Shown piece after piece: positions 8,832 to 16,654 of a DNA stretch of 19,101 nt. The notes beneath the pieces are model-generated. The model was not told where the DNA came from and ran no database searches. It saw nothing but the letters and a program-made list of their open reading frames with translations. Both the position numbers and the translations under genes were made by a program. The stretch's first letter is position 1. Every line of letters begins with the position of its first letter. Source of the DNA: Magnetococcales bacterium (GTDB lineage Bacteria; Pseudomonadota; Magnetococcia; Magnetococcales; JADGCH01). The DNA lies in the NCBI GenBank assembly GCA_015228995.1, contig JADGCM010000007.1, positions 1 to 19,101 of the forward strand, in the 5' to 3' direction.

Positions 8832-8872
8832 GGGTTCGGTGGTTTTTTGGGTTTTTGGGTTTTTTGAGGGGG
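8832..8872 (+). promoter_or_regulatory. G-tract/T-tract ladder before nuoN
   Basis: The nuoM-nuoN spacer has GGG at 8832-8834, 8849-8851 and 8857-8859 and GGGGG at 8868-8872. The last three are separated by nearly pure T runs of 5-8 bases, giving a T5GGG-type repeat. Loops of 14, 5 and 8 bases fall outside the strict G3+N1-7 rule. The final G-run continues into GGGGGTGA and is probably the nuoN ribosome site. It resembles the nuoK-nuoL junction in having G-runs in the leader; a role is not shown. Confidence 0.3.
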
Positions 8873-8884
8873 TGAGATAAACCC

Positions 8885-10333
8885 ATGTCTGTTTTGATGC
8901 CGGATGTCAATCTGTCGTTGTTACTGCCTGAAATAGTCATTGCTGTGGTGGCCATGGCGATGCTACTGATGGCTGCTTGGGCCGGTGATCAGGGCAATCG
9001 ATCTATGGTTGCCGTGGTTGCTGTGTCGGCTGTCATACTGGCTGGAGGGATGACGTTGTTAAAAGGAGGGACGGCGGCGGCTGTGACCACCTTCTCCGGT
9101 CTGTTTGTCAGCGATCGGTTGTCATCTTTTTTGAAGATATTGATGTGCGTGGCCACTGTTTTGCCGTTGTTGCTATCATGGGACTATCTCAAGCGGCATC
9201 GGTTGGATGAAGGAGAGTACTTTGTCTTGACGCTATGCGCATTGTTGGGCGGTATGGTGATTGCCTCCAGCGGCGACTTCATAGTGCTCTATTTGGGTAT
9301 TGAGCTCATGTCCCTATCGGTCTATGTGCTAGCTGCTTACCGACGGGATGATCCGGCTTCCAATGAGGCTGGTTTGAAGTATTTCATCCTCGGATCGATG
9401 GCTTCCGGGTTGATGCTCTACGGTATCTCATTGATTTATGGTACGACTGGATCAACATTATTCAGTCATGTTCACCACGCGTTGGCCGAGGGGCATGGCG
9501 TTGGTCCAGCCTTGCATGCTGGTGTCATTCTGGTTTTGGCGGGACTTTCCTTCAAAATTGCCGCTGCGCCTTTTCACATGTGGGCGCCGGATGTTTACCA
9601 GGGGGCTCCCGTTTCTGTGACCGCTTTTATGGCATCCATGCCGAAGATAGCTGGTTTTGCCGCTTTTTACCGGGTGCTTATCGACGCTTTTGCGCCTCTG
9701 CATCACCAGTGGGGGCCGGTACTGCAACTGATTGCGATTGTCTCTATGGTGGTTGGGGCCTTGGCGGCGATTGCCCAGAGCGATCTGAAGCGTATGCTGG
9801 CCTACTCATCGGTCGGTCATGTTGGTTATGCCCTGGTTGGCTTTGTGGCTGGGACGCCGCTTGGCTATCAAAGTGTCCTGGTCTATCTGTCAATTTATCT
9901 GTTCATGAGTGCGGGTGCATTTGCCGTGATCTTGGTGTTGGATCATGCCGGTATTGGCGAAAAGATCGATGATTATCGTGGTTTGGCGCAAAAAAAGCCG
10001 TCATTAGCCTTTCTGATGGCCTTGTTTATGTTTTCAATGGCCGGTATTCCGCCTTTGGCTGGGTTTATCGGTAAGCTGCAGGTGTTCATGGCTGCTGTGC
10101 AGGCTGACCTCATTTCGCTGGCCATTGTTGGTGTGCTAACATCGGCTGTGGGGGCGTTTTACTATCTGCGTATTGTCAAGTTAATCTACTTTGATGCGGC
10201 TACCGATGAGTTGACGGCACCCATTGCCGGGATGAGCCGTTTGGTGTTGTTGGTGGCGGCGGTTGTCGTTCTGGTGTGGGGGGTATTTCCGAGTTCCCTG
10301 ATTCATTGGGCCGAAAGTTCCTTAAAAATTTGA
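8885..10333 (+). CDS. nuoN: NADH-quinone oxidoreductase subunit N (NuoN), antiporter-like
   Basis: 482 residues; the antiporter-like subunit nearest the quinone arm (ND2). Visible are E140 in FIVLYLGIELMSLSVYVLAAY, K224 and H231 in LSFKIAAAPFHMWAPDVYQGAPVSV, K254 in SMPKIAGFAAFYR, and SDLKRMLAYSSVGHVGYAL. About 14 membrane segments; length as in E. coli (485). GAGGGGGTGA at 8866-8875 lies about 10 bases before ATG 8885. Its TGA at 10331-10333 shares bases with the proposed TTG start of the next gene. Confidence 0.96.
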   Translation: MSVLMPDVNLSLLLPEIVIAVVAMAMLLMAAWAGDQGNRSMVAVVAVSAVILAGGMTLLKGGTAAAVTTFSGLFVSDRLSSFLKILMCVATVLPLLLSWDYLKRHRLDEGEYFVLTLCALLGGMVIASSGDFIVLYLGIELMSLSVYVLAAYRRDDPASNEAGLKYFILGSMASGLMLYGISLIYGTTGSTLFSHVHHALAEGHGVGPALHAGVILVLAGLSFKIAAAPFHMWAPDVYQGAPVSVTAFMASMPKIAGFAAFYRVLIDAFAPLHHQWGPVLQLIAIVSMVVGALAAIAQSDLKRMLAYSSVGHVGYALVGFVAGTPLGYQSVLVYLSIYLFMSAGAFAVILVLDHAGIGEKIDDYRGLAQKKPSLAFLMALFMFSMAGIPPLAGFIGKLQVFMAAVQADLISLAIVGVLTSAVGAFYYLRIVKLIYFDAATDELTAPIAGMSRLVLLVAAVVVLVWGVFPSSLIHWAESSLKI

Positions 10334-11517
10334 TCCCGCCTCCTTCTCGCGCCGTGCATTTTGTCCAGGATGTACTGGCGCCAGCCATTTCTAAAGGGGG
10401 GGGGACGATCCCGTTCCACCTCTTTATGGATTTGGCGCTCTACGATGAGCATCACGGCTATTACAGTCGCCCCAGTGTAAAAATTGGTTCAGGGGGTGAC
10501 TTTATCACTGCTCCTGCAATCAGCTCCATTTTTTCCGAGATTATTTTGTTGGAATGGATCCACTTATGGCAGTGGATGGGGCGTCCACAACGGTTCACTG
10601 TTCTAGAATTGGGGGGGGGAAACGGGCAATTTGCGCACGATGTTTGGTTGGCGGCACGGCACTTTCCTGATTTTCAGCAGGCTTTGTCTTGGGTCATGTT
10701 GGAGAGGGGAGATCGGACGTTGCAGCAGCGCCATCTCAGCGATATGGCCGAGGTGGGCCGTTGCCGTTGGATCGACGCCCTGGAGCAGATGTTACCGGAT
10801 GGGGTGACGGGTGTCATTTTCAGTAATGAAGTGATGGATGCACTGCCGGTCCACTGGCTGGAAATGACTGCCGAGGGTTGGTGTGAAATAGGGGTCTCTG
10901 TGGATGATGACGGTGGCCTCTGCACCAAACTGATTCCATTACAACCACCGCTCACCAACGATTATCTCATCGACCACTTGGGGGCCGATTGGTCGCCGGG
11001 CATGCGTACCGAAGTGGGGTTGGTGGGGCAACAGATGATGCACACCATGGGTACGGTTTTACGTCAAGGTATCTGCATGACCTTCGATTATGGCTATCCG
11101 GCCCACGAATACTACAGTGCCGCCTTTCCGTATGGTACATTGACAGGTTTTTTCCAACATCAGAAAATAGAGAATCCTTTGGAATATCCGGGCCAGATGG
11201 ATCTGACGGCACATGTTGATTTTACAGCCTTGGCTCGTGCTGGCCAGCGGGCCGGCTTGGAAACCCTGGGTTTTACCACCCAGGGTTGGTACCTGATCAG
11301 TCTCGGCATTCTTGATCGGCTAGAACAGGCCCAGCAGGCCCAACGGCTCGCTGGCTCCGACCATGAACAGCTGACACAGGCAGTCAAGCGTTTGGTGATG
11401 CCCAATGCCATGGGAGAGCGGTTTAAGGTATTGCTGCAAGGTCGTGGTGTTGCCGCAGAAGCATTGGCTGGGTTGCAGATGAATAATCAAAAGAAACGGT
11501 TACATATAGGGATGTGA
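10330..11517 (+). CDS. MidA/NDUFAF7-type SAM-dependent methyltransferase (DUF185)
   Basis: 395 residues from TTG 10330. The family marks are all present: LALYDEHHGYYS, GDFITAPAISSIFSEI, the SAM-binding motif VLELGGGNGQF (about 91-101), SNEVMDALPVHW, DYGYPAHEYY, and LEYPGQMDLTAHVDFTAL. In mitochondria the homologue NDUFAF7 (MidA) methylates an arginine of the 49-kDa subunit during complex I assembly; the bacterial enzymes are poorly studied. Position right behind nuoN, with a TTGA stop/start overlap, supports a complex I role here (inference). The start is uncertain: GTG 10276 and GTG 10354 are also in frame and none has a good Shine-Dalgarno. Two G9 runs lie in the gene, at codons 23-25 and in the SAM motif. 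Confidence 0.88.
   Translation: MIPPPSRAVHFVQDVLAPAISKGGGTIPFHLFMDLALYDEHHGYYSRPSVKIGSGGDFITAPAISSIFSEIILLEWIHLWQWMGRPQRFTVLELGGGNGQFAHDVWLAARHFPDFQQALSWVMLERGDRTLQQRHLSDMAEVGRCRWIDALEQMLPDGVTGVIFSNEVMDALPVHWLEMTAEGWCEIGVSVDDDGGLCTKLIPLQPPLTNDYLIDHLGADWSPGMRTEVGLVGQQMMHTMGTVLRQGICMTFDYGYPAHEYYSAAFPYGTLTGFFQHQKIENPLEYPGQMDLTAHVDFTALARAGQRAGLETLGFTTQGWYLISLGILDRLEQAQQAQRLAGSDHEQLTQAVKRLVMPNAMGERFKVLLQGRGVAAEALAGLQMNNQKKRLHIGM
10396..10404 (+). repeat. G9 homopolymer tract, codons 23-25 of the methyltransferase gene
   Basis: Nine consecutive G, read as three GGG glycine codons in SKGGGTIP. Loss or gain of one G would shift the frame near the N-terminus. The frame is intact in this sequence. Confidence 0.9.
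10611..10619 (+). repeat. G9 homopolymer tract in the SAM-binding motif codons
   Basis: Nine consecutive G spanning TTG GGG GGG GGA, which encode L94-G97 of the conserved VLELGGGNG motif. It is the second G9 run in the same gene. Synonymous glycine codons would avoid it, so the run is not forced by the protein. Confidence 0.9.
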
Positions 11518-11519
11518 TG

Positions 11520-12317
11520 ATGGGGCTGTTACAGAATAAGCGTGGTCTAATCTTCGGAGTCGCCAACGAGCGTAGTATCGCTTGGGGTATCGCCCAGGCG
11601 TGCCATCGGCAGGGGGCGACGCTAGGGTTTACTTTTGTAGGAGACTCCTTGGAGAAGCGGGTGCGGCCATTGGCGGCCGAGTTGGGGGCCACACTGGTGG
11701 AACCATGCAACGTCAATGACGATGACAATCTGGACGCGTTGTTTGAGCGGGTGCGACAGCAGTGGGGGCAACTTGACTTTGTGGTTCATTCAATCGCCTT
11801 TGCCAAAAAACAGGAGTTGAAGGGTTACTACTATGATACATCGCGTGATGGGTTCCATGTCGCCATGGAGACCTCAGTCTATTCGTTGGTAGCGATCACT
11901 CAGCGCGCTGTCCCCTTGATGCGGGCCGGTAGCACTATTCTGACTCTTTCTTATCTAGGTGCTGAGCGGGTGGTGCCGCACTATAACGTGATGGGGGTGG
12001 CCAAGGCAGGTTTGGAAGCGAGCGTGCGTTACTTGGCGGTCGATTTGGGCGTTCGAGATATTCGGATCAATGCCATTTCTGCTGGCCCCATTAAAACATT
12101 GGCAGCGGCTGGTATCGGTGATTTTAAGGAGATCCTCAACTGGAATCAGGACAACTCGCCGTTGAGACGTAACGTATCGATCCAAGAAGTGGGTGAGACA
12201 GCGGTCTATCTGTTGTCCGATATGAGTGGCGGGGTGACGGGTGAGGTATTGCACCTGGATGCTGGTTACCACATCGTTGGTATGAAAGCAGTAGATCTGG
12301 AAGCCGATTCCCCATGA
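11520..12317 (+). CDS. fabI: Enoyl-[acyl-carrier-protein] reductase (NADH), FabI
   Basis: 265 residues; a short-chain dehydrogenase-type enzyme that reduces trans-2-enoyl-ACP in the last step of each type II fatty-acid elongation cycle. It starts MGLLQNKRGLIFGVANERSIAWG (FabI-type nucleotide-binding loop) and has the catalytic Y155-X6-K162 (YNVMGVAK) with the second tyrosine Y145 in SYLGAER. These match E. coli Y156/K163/Y146. Position 93 is Ala (SIAFA), where E. coli has the Gly that contributes to the triclosan site. I chose ATG 11520, 7 bases after AGGGA at 11508-11512, because it gives the usual MGLL start; ATG 11517, which overlaps the upstream stop, and GTG 11514 are alternatives. It joins aroC by ATGA. 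Confidence 0.95.
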   Translation: MGLLQNKRGLIFGVANERSIAWGIAQACHRQGATLGFTFVGDSLEKRVRPLAAELGATLVEPCNVNDDDNLDALFERVRQQWGQLDFVVHSIAFAKKQELKGYYYDTSRDGFHVAMETSVYSLVAITQRAVPLMRAGSTILTLSYLGAERVVPHYNVMGVAKAGLEASVRYLAVDLGVRDIRINAISAGPIKTLAAAGIGDFKEILNWNQDNSPLRRNVSIQEVGETAVYLLSDMSGGVTGEVLHLDAGYHIVGMKAVDLEADSP

Positions 12318-13705
12318 GCGGCAGTAGCATCGGCCAGCTGTTTCGGGTGACCACCTTTGGTGAGAGCCATGGGGTCACTATTGGTGCGGTTGTGGATGGT
12401 TGCCCATCCGGATTACCGCTGACTGAGGAGGATATTCAGAGAGATCTGGACCGACGTCGTCCTGGGCAGAGCCGGTTCACCACTCAACGGCGCGAACCGG
12501 ACCGAGTACGCATTGTTTCTGGCCTGTTTGAGGGGGTGACAACCGGGACTCCGATTGGTTTATTGATTGACAACGAAGATGCCCGTTCGCGTGATTATAG
12601 CGACATTCAGCACCTATTTCGTCCTGGCCATGCCGATTACACTTACTGGCGTAAATATGGTATTCGTGACTATCGTGGTGGCGGCAGGGCCTCAGCACGC
12701 GAGACAGCGATGCGGGTGGCCGCTGGCGCCATTGCCCGTAAGTTGTTGATGAGCATGGGGATACGGATTCGTGGGGCTCTGGTTGCGATGGGGGCAATTG
12801 TCAGTGATCGGAGTCGTTGGGACTGGCAACAAGTCGAGTGTAATCCATTTTTTAGTCCCGATGCTGAGGTGGTGGAGCCAATGAGCCAGTTGCTGGACCA
12901 ATTGCGCCAGCAGGGTAACTCAGTTGGGGCCCTGCTAGAAGTGGTGGCTGAGGGGGCTCCAGCAGGACTAGGCGAGCCGGTTTTTCACCGTCTGGATGCC
13001 GATTTAGCGGCGGCATTGATGAGCATTAATGCGGTAAAAGGGGTGGAGATCGGTGCCGGGATGGCGTCTGCCACCATGAACGGAACGCAAATGGTCGATG
13101 AAATGGTGCCGGATGGCCAGGGGGGGGTCCGTTTTCTCAGTAACCATGCCGGTGGTATTCTCGGTGGTATTGCCACGGGTCAGGAGATTGTGGTCCGGTT
13201 GGCTGTTAAACCAACCTCTTCTATCCGTATTCCCCAGCGTACCGTCACAACTGGTGGGGAGGCTTGTGAGGTGGTTACCCAGGGTCGGCACGATCCCTGT
13301 GTCGGCATTCGTGCCGTGCCGGTGGCGGAGGCGATGGTGGCGTTGGTATTGGTGGACCACCTGTTGCAATGGCGCAGCCGTTCTGGCTGGGAATTTCGTC
13401 TTCCCACAAGGGGGGAGGGGGAGGATGAAACGGATTCTTCATTCTCCCCCATTGACTCATTACCAGCTGTTCCGGTGGCTGATTCGGTGCAAGAAGATGC
13501 GGTGGTTTGCTTAATCTGTAAAAGGGCTTGTAAGGCACTGAAAGGCCATTTGCGACGGACGCATGGCTTGGGTGAGGAAGAATATCGGCGCCGCTTTGAT
13601 CTGCCGAAAGAGATGCCGCTGGTAGCGCCTAGTTACTCGGCCCAGAGACGCAAGATGGCTCTTGATCAGGAGGTGTGGCAGCGACTGCGGCAGGAAAAGG
13701 AATGA
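12314..13705 (+). CDS. aroC: Chorismate synthase with C-terminal Ros/MucR-type zinc finger
   Basis: 463 residues, about 100 more than ordinary chorismate synthases. Residues 1 to about 352 are a complete AroC: FGESHG (15-20), RPGHADYTYWRKYG, RDYRGGGRASARET, and HDPCVGIRAVPVAEAM. It converts EPSP to chorismate with reduced FMN, the last step of the shikimate pathway. After an acidic, Ser/Pro-rich linker (about 360-395) comes a domain with C399-X2-C402-X9-H412-X4-H417, then THGLGEEEYRRRFDLPKEM and PLVAPSYSAQRRKMA. This is the pattern of the Ros/MucR transcription-factor family (PF05443), including the unusual X9 spacer and the DLP..PLVAP.Y tail. The frame is continuous with no stop or restart signal between the parts. 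It overlaps fabI (ATGA 12314-12317) and the next gene (ATGA 13702-13705). Whether the finger binds DNA here is unknown. Confidence 0.93.
   Translation: MSGSSIGQLFRVTTFGESHGVTIGAVVDGCPSGLPLTEEDIQRDLDRRRPGQSRFTTQRREPDRVRIVSGLFEGVTTGTPIGLLIDNEDARSRDYSDIQHLFRPGHADYTYWRKYGIRDYRGGGRASARETAMRVAAGAIARKLLMSMGIRIRGALVAMGAIVSDRSRWDWQQVECNPFFSPDAEVVEPMSQLLDQLRQQGNSVGALLEVVAEGAPAGLGEPVFHRLDADLAAALMSINAVKGVEIGAGMASATMNGTQMVDEMVPDGQGGVRFLSNHAGGILGGIATGQEIVVRLAVKPTSSIRIPQRTVTTGGEACEVVTQGRHDPCVGIRAVPVAEAMVALVLVDHLLQWRSRSGWEFRLPTRGEGEDETDSSFSPIDSLPAVPVADSVQEDAVVCLICKRACKALKGHLRRTHGLGEEEYRRRFDLPKEMPLVAPSYSAQRRKMALDQEVWQRLRQEKE
13120..13127 (+). repeat. G8 homopolymer tract within aroC
   Basis: Eight consecutive G in CAG GGG GGG GTC (Gln-Gly-Gly-Val), inside the catalytic domain of chorismate synthase. 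The frame is intact. Confidence 0.9.
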
Positions 13706-14559
13706 CCGCTGCTATCCGCCGTTACGAGTCCGTTGTCATTGCGCAGCAACAGCTGTCGGCCTCGCTCTACTTGCTGACTCTTGGTGATGTTGCCGATCTA
13801 GCAATAGCCGCTCAGCCGGGGCAATTCGTTCAGGTTGATTGTGGCCCCAGTTGCAGCGTGCCTCGGCCTATTTCTATTTTTTCCACTGATCCAATATCCG
13901 GTACCATCACCCTGTTTTATCGTGTGGTAGGGGTGGGTACCCGGGCGCTCAGCCTCCACCCGGTTGGCAGTCGTGTCACTCTGTTCGGTCCGTTGGGACG
14001 GCCTTTTTCGGTTGGCAGCGATGGAGCCTCCGTGGTATTGATTGCCGGTGGTATTGGTTTGGCCCCGCTGCATTTTTTAGCACAACGGTTACCACAGAAA
14101 ACGGTATTATTCTGGGGCATTGAAGAGGCCTCTCCTTGGCCGGTGGTGTCCGCATCCGCACCGATGGTCGGCATTCCTGCCGATGTTCACGCTTCGCTAT
14201 CGATTATGGCGCCGATGGGGGTGGTGAGTCGGATGAGCTCATTGACGCCGCAGCCCGGGTTTTTTCAGGGTTATGTGACCCAACTGGCGGCGGGCTACCT
14301 AATGGCCTTGTCGCCATCGGAACGGTGTCGAACGACATTGGCAGTATGTGGTCCGCTACCGATGATGCGCGCTGCTGCTGACCTTGCCCACCGATTGGGG
14401 TTGTCGGGTGAGGTGTCGTTGGAAGAACGCATGGCCTGTGGTTTTGGCGGCTGTGCCGGCTGTGTCGCCCCTATTGCCGAGGGATCAGAATGGTATTACC
14501 GGCGTGTTTGTCTTGAAGGTCCTGTATTTTCTTTGTCCCAGGTGATTTGGCAACCATGA
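13702..14559 (+). CDS. pyrK: Dihydroorotate dehydrogenase electron-transfer subunit-like protein (PyrK family)
   Basis: 285 residues; a ferredoxin-NADP reductase-fold protein with FAD, NAD and [2Fe-2S] sites. RPISIFS (55-61) is the flavin-binding RPxS block, GGIGLAPLHFLA (116-127) the nucleotide-binding loop, CGPLPMM (216-222) the NAD-domain block, and C246-X4-C251-X2-C254-X15-C270 the C-terminal [2Fe-2S] ligands (MACGFGGCAGC). This layout is that of PyrK, which passes electrons from a class 1B dihydroorotate dehydrogenase to NAD in pyrimidine synthesis. No pyrD is adjacent, so the partner is unknown; a related sulfide dehydrogenase/NfnA-type subunit is possible. ATG 13702 overlaps the aroC stop as ATGA, which decides the start over the upstream in-frame one at 13675. 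Confidence 0.85.
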   Translation: MTAAIRRYESVVIAQQQLSASLYLLTLGDVADLAIAAQPGQFVQVDCGPSCSVPRPISIFSTDPISGTITLFYRVVGVGTRALSLHPVGSRVTLFGPLGRPFSVGSDGASVVLIAGGIGLAPLHFLAQRLPQKTVLFWGIEEASPWPVVSASAPMVGIPADVHASLSIMAPMGVVSRMSSLTPQPGFFQGYVTQLAAGYLMALSPSERCRTTLAVCGPLPMMRAAADLAHRLGLSGEVSLEERMACGFGGCAGCVAPIAEGSEWYYRRVCLEGPVFSLSQVIWQP

Positions 14560-14572
14560 AAGGATCGATTCT

Positions 14573-16654
14573 ATGAGTGACACTTCTTATGATATTCATG
14601 CGATACGCAATGTTGCCCTAATTGCCCATGGTGGTGGTGGTAAAAGTACCTTGGCTGAGACCCTACTTTTCAATGGCCGCGCGATTGCCCAGCGTGGTGT
14701 CGTCGAAAAGGGTAGTGGCGTGATGAGTAACGAGGCGGAAGAGGTGGCCCATGGTTTGACGATCTTGCCTCATGTTGGCCACTTTAATTGGCGTGAACGC
14801 CAGGTTAATTTAATTGATACCCCCGGGTTTATCGACTTCTTAGAATTAACACGTGGGGCATTGTATAGCGTTGGTGGGGCCGTGTTGCTTTTCTCTGGTC
14901 TATCCGGTGTCAAGCCGGAAAATGAGCGGTTGTGGCAGATGACCGAAGAAGCCATGGTACCAGTGATCGGCTTTATCAATAAAATGGACCAACCACGGGC
15001 CCAGTTCATCCGCGTATTGGGACAGATTGAGCAGACCTTAGGGGTGACGGCTCTGCCGGTCACGATTCCGATTGGCGCTGGCGAGGATTTTCGTGGCATC
15101 ATCGATCTGATTCCCATGACGGCTTGGTCGGCGCGTGACGGGGTATTCACCCAAATTCCATTTCCGGAAGAGATGCGTGGTGATGCCGACTACTATCGTC
15201 GTCAGCTGGTCGAGAAAGTGGTAGAGGCGGACGACCTACTGCTGGACGACTATTTAGAGCGTGAAATTTTACCATCGGAAGAGCAGTTGCATCGTGGTCT
15301 TAAGGAGGCGGTGTTGACGCGCCGCCTGTTGCTAATCTTTTGTGGTTCCGCCAAAGCCAACATTGGTGTCCGTGCCCTGGCCAACGGTATTGTCAGTTAC
15401 CTACCCAGTCCCGTTGATAAGGCGGCCATCAAGCCGTTGGTGGGTACCGATCCGACTCGGATGGAGCGGCAGGTTGTTCGGCACCCAGATGTCAACGACC
15501 CCTTCTCGGCGTTGGTGGTTCGCACCGCCATAGACCCTTTTGCTGGTAAACATTCCATCATCCGGGTTTTTTCCGGACAGTTGCAGTCTGAGCAAGAAGT
15601 CTACAATGGTACCCAACGGTTGAAGGAGAAAGGCGGGCGGTTATTTCGCATGCAGGGACGGGAGATGATTCCGGTTTCGGTGCTGCGGGCGGGTGAATTT
15701 GGAGCCATCGCCAAGTTGGTCCAGACTAAAACCGGTGATACCCTGTGTGCGATTGATGCACCGATACATTACCAGCGGGTGCAATACTTGGAACCGTTGA
15801 TGAATTTTGCCGTTGATGTTGATGAAAAGAGTGAGGAAAAGGCCTCTTCCGGATTGGCACGTCTCACTGACGAAGATCCGACTTTACGGTTTCACCGTAC
15901 CGATGAAACGCATGAGATGATCCTTTCCGGTATGGGGCAGACCCACCTGAGTGTTGCTTTGGAGCGATTGAAGCGCAAGTATGGGGTAACGGCTACCCTC
16001 AAGACCCCGAAAGTGGCCTACCAAGAGACCATCACCCGTTCTGTTCGGGTGCAAGGTAAACTCAAAAAACAGAGTGGTGGTCATGGCCAGTACGGCGATT
16101 GTTGGCTTGAGATCGAACCCTCTGCACGTGGTTCGGGTTTCCTGTTTGAGGATCACATCGTCGGCGGTGTCGTTCCCAAGCAGTTTGTGCCATCGGTCGA
16201 GAAGGGGATACGGGAGGCGATGGAGAGTGGGGTGATGGGGGGCTATCCAGTCGTTGACGTCAAGGTACGCTTGGTCGATGGTAGCTACCACTCGGTTGAC
16301 TCGTCGGATCACGCCTTCAAGGTGGCGGGTTCTATGGCCTTCAAGAAGGGTATGGCCGAGGCGGATCCAGTGCTATTGGAGCCAATTATGCGCTTGGAAG
16401 TGATTGTATTGGACGATAGGCTAGGAGATATCATTAGCGATCTCAACAGCCGGCGGGGGCGGATCGTGGGGGTCATCCCGCGTTCTGGTGGGCAACAGTC
16501 GGTGCAAGCCGAAGTCCCTATGGCAGAGTTACTTGACTATGGTCAAGTGCTGAACGGCATCACCTCTGGCCGTGGCCTCTATACCATGCGGTTAGAGACC
16601 CACCAAATTGTGCCGAGTCACACCGCTCGCAAAGTGTTGGAGAGCCGTGGGTGA
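14573..16654 (+). CDS. Elongation factor G-like translational GTPase (FusA2/EF-G-2 type)
   Basis: 693 residues, the length and domain order of EF-G. The GTPase domain has P-loop AHGGGGKST (18-26) instead of AHIDAGKTT, switch I GLTI (T63), DTPG (82-85), NKMD (136-139) and GSAKANIGV. The residue after DTPG is Phe (DTPGFIDF), where canonical EF-G and EF-Tu have the catalytic His. Later blocks include domain IV SGGHGQYGD and DSSDHAFKVAGSMAFK, then the domain V RRGRIVGV. These features place it in the EF-G-like family (Thermus EF-G-2 is one example, with Tyr at the same place), not the main fusA. Its function is unsettled; ribosome-linked roles are likely. AAAGGA at 14559-14564 lies 8 bases before ATG 14573. 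The gap to pyrK is 13 bases and larE overlaps its stop. Confidence 0.9.
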   Translation: MSDTSYDIHAIRNVALIAHGGGGKSTLAETLLFNGRAIAQRGVVEKGSGVMSNEAEEVAHGLTILPHVGHFNWRERQVNLIDTPGFIDFLELTRGALYSVGGAVLLFSGLSGVKPENERLWQMTEEAMVPVIGFINKMDQPRAQFIRVLGQIEQTLGVTALPVTIPIGAGEDFRGIIDLIPMTAWSARDGVFTQIPFPEEMRGDADYYRRQLVEKVVEADDLLLDDYLEREILPSEEQLHRGLKEAVLTRRLLLIFCGSAKANIGVRALANGIVSYLPSPVDKAAIKPLVGTDPTRMERQVVRHPDVNDPFSALVVRTAIDPFAGKHSIIRVFSGQLQSEQEVYNGTQRLKEKGGRLFRMQGREMIPVSVLRAGEFGAIAKLVQTKTGDTLCAIDAPIHYQRVQYLEPLMNFAVDVDEKSEEKASSGLARLTDEDPTLRFHRTDETHEMILSGMGQTHLSVALERLKRKYGVTATLKTPKVAYQETITRSVRVQGKLKKQSGGHGQYGDCWLEIEPSARGSGFLFEDHIVGGVVPKQFVPSVEKGIREAMESGVMGGYPVVDVKVRLVDGSYHSVDSSDHAFKVAGSMAFKKGMAEADPVLLEPIMRLEVIVLDDRLGDIISDLNSRRGRIVGVIPRSGGQQSVQAEVPMAELLDYGQVLNGITSGRGLYTMRLETHQIVPSHTARKVLESRG

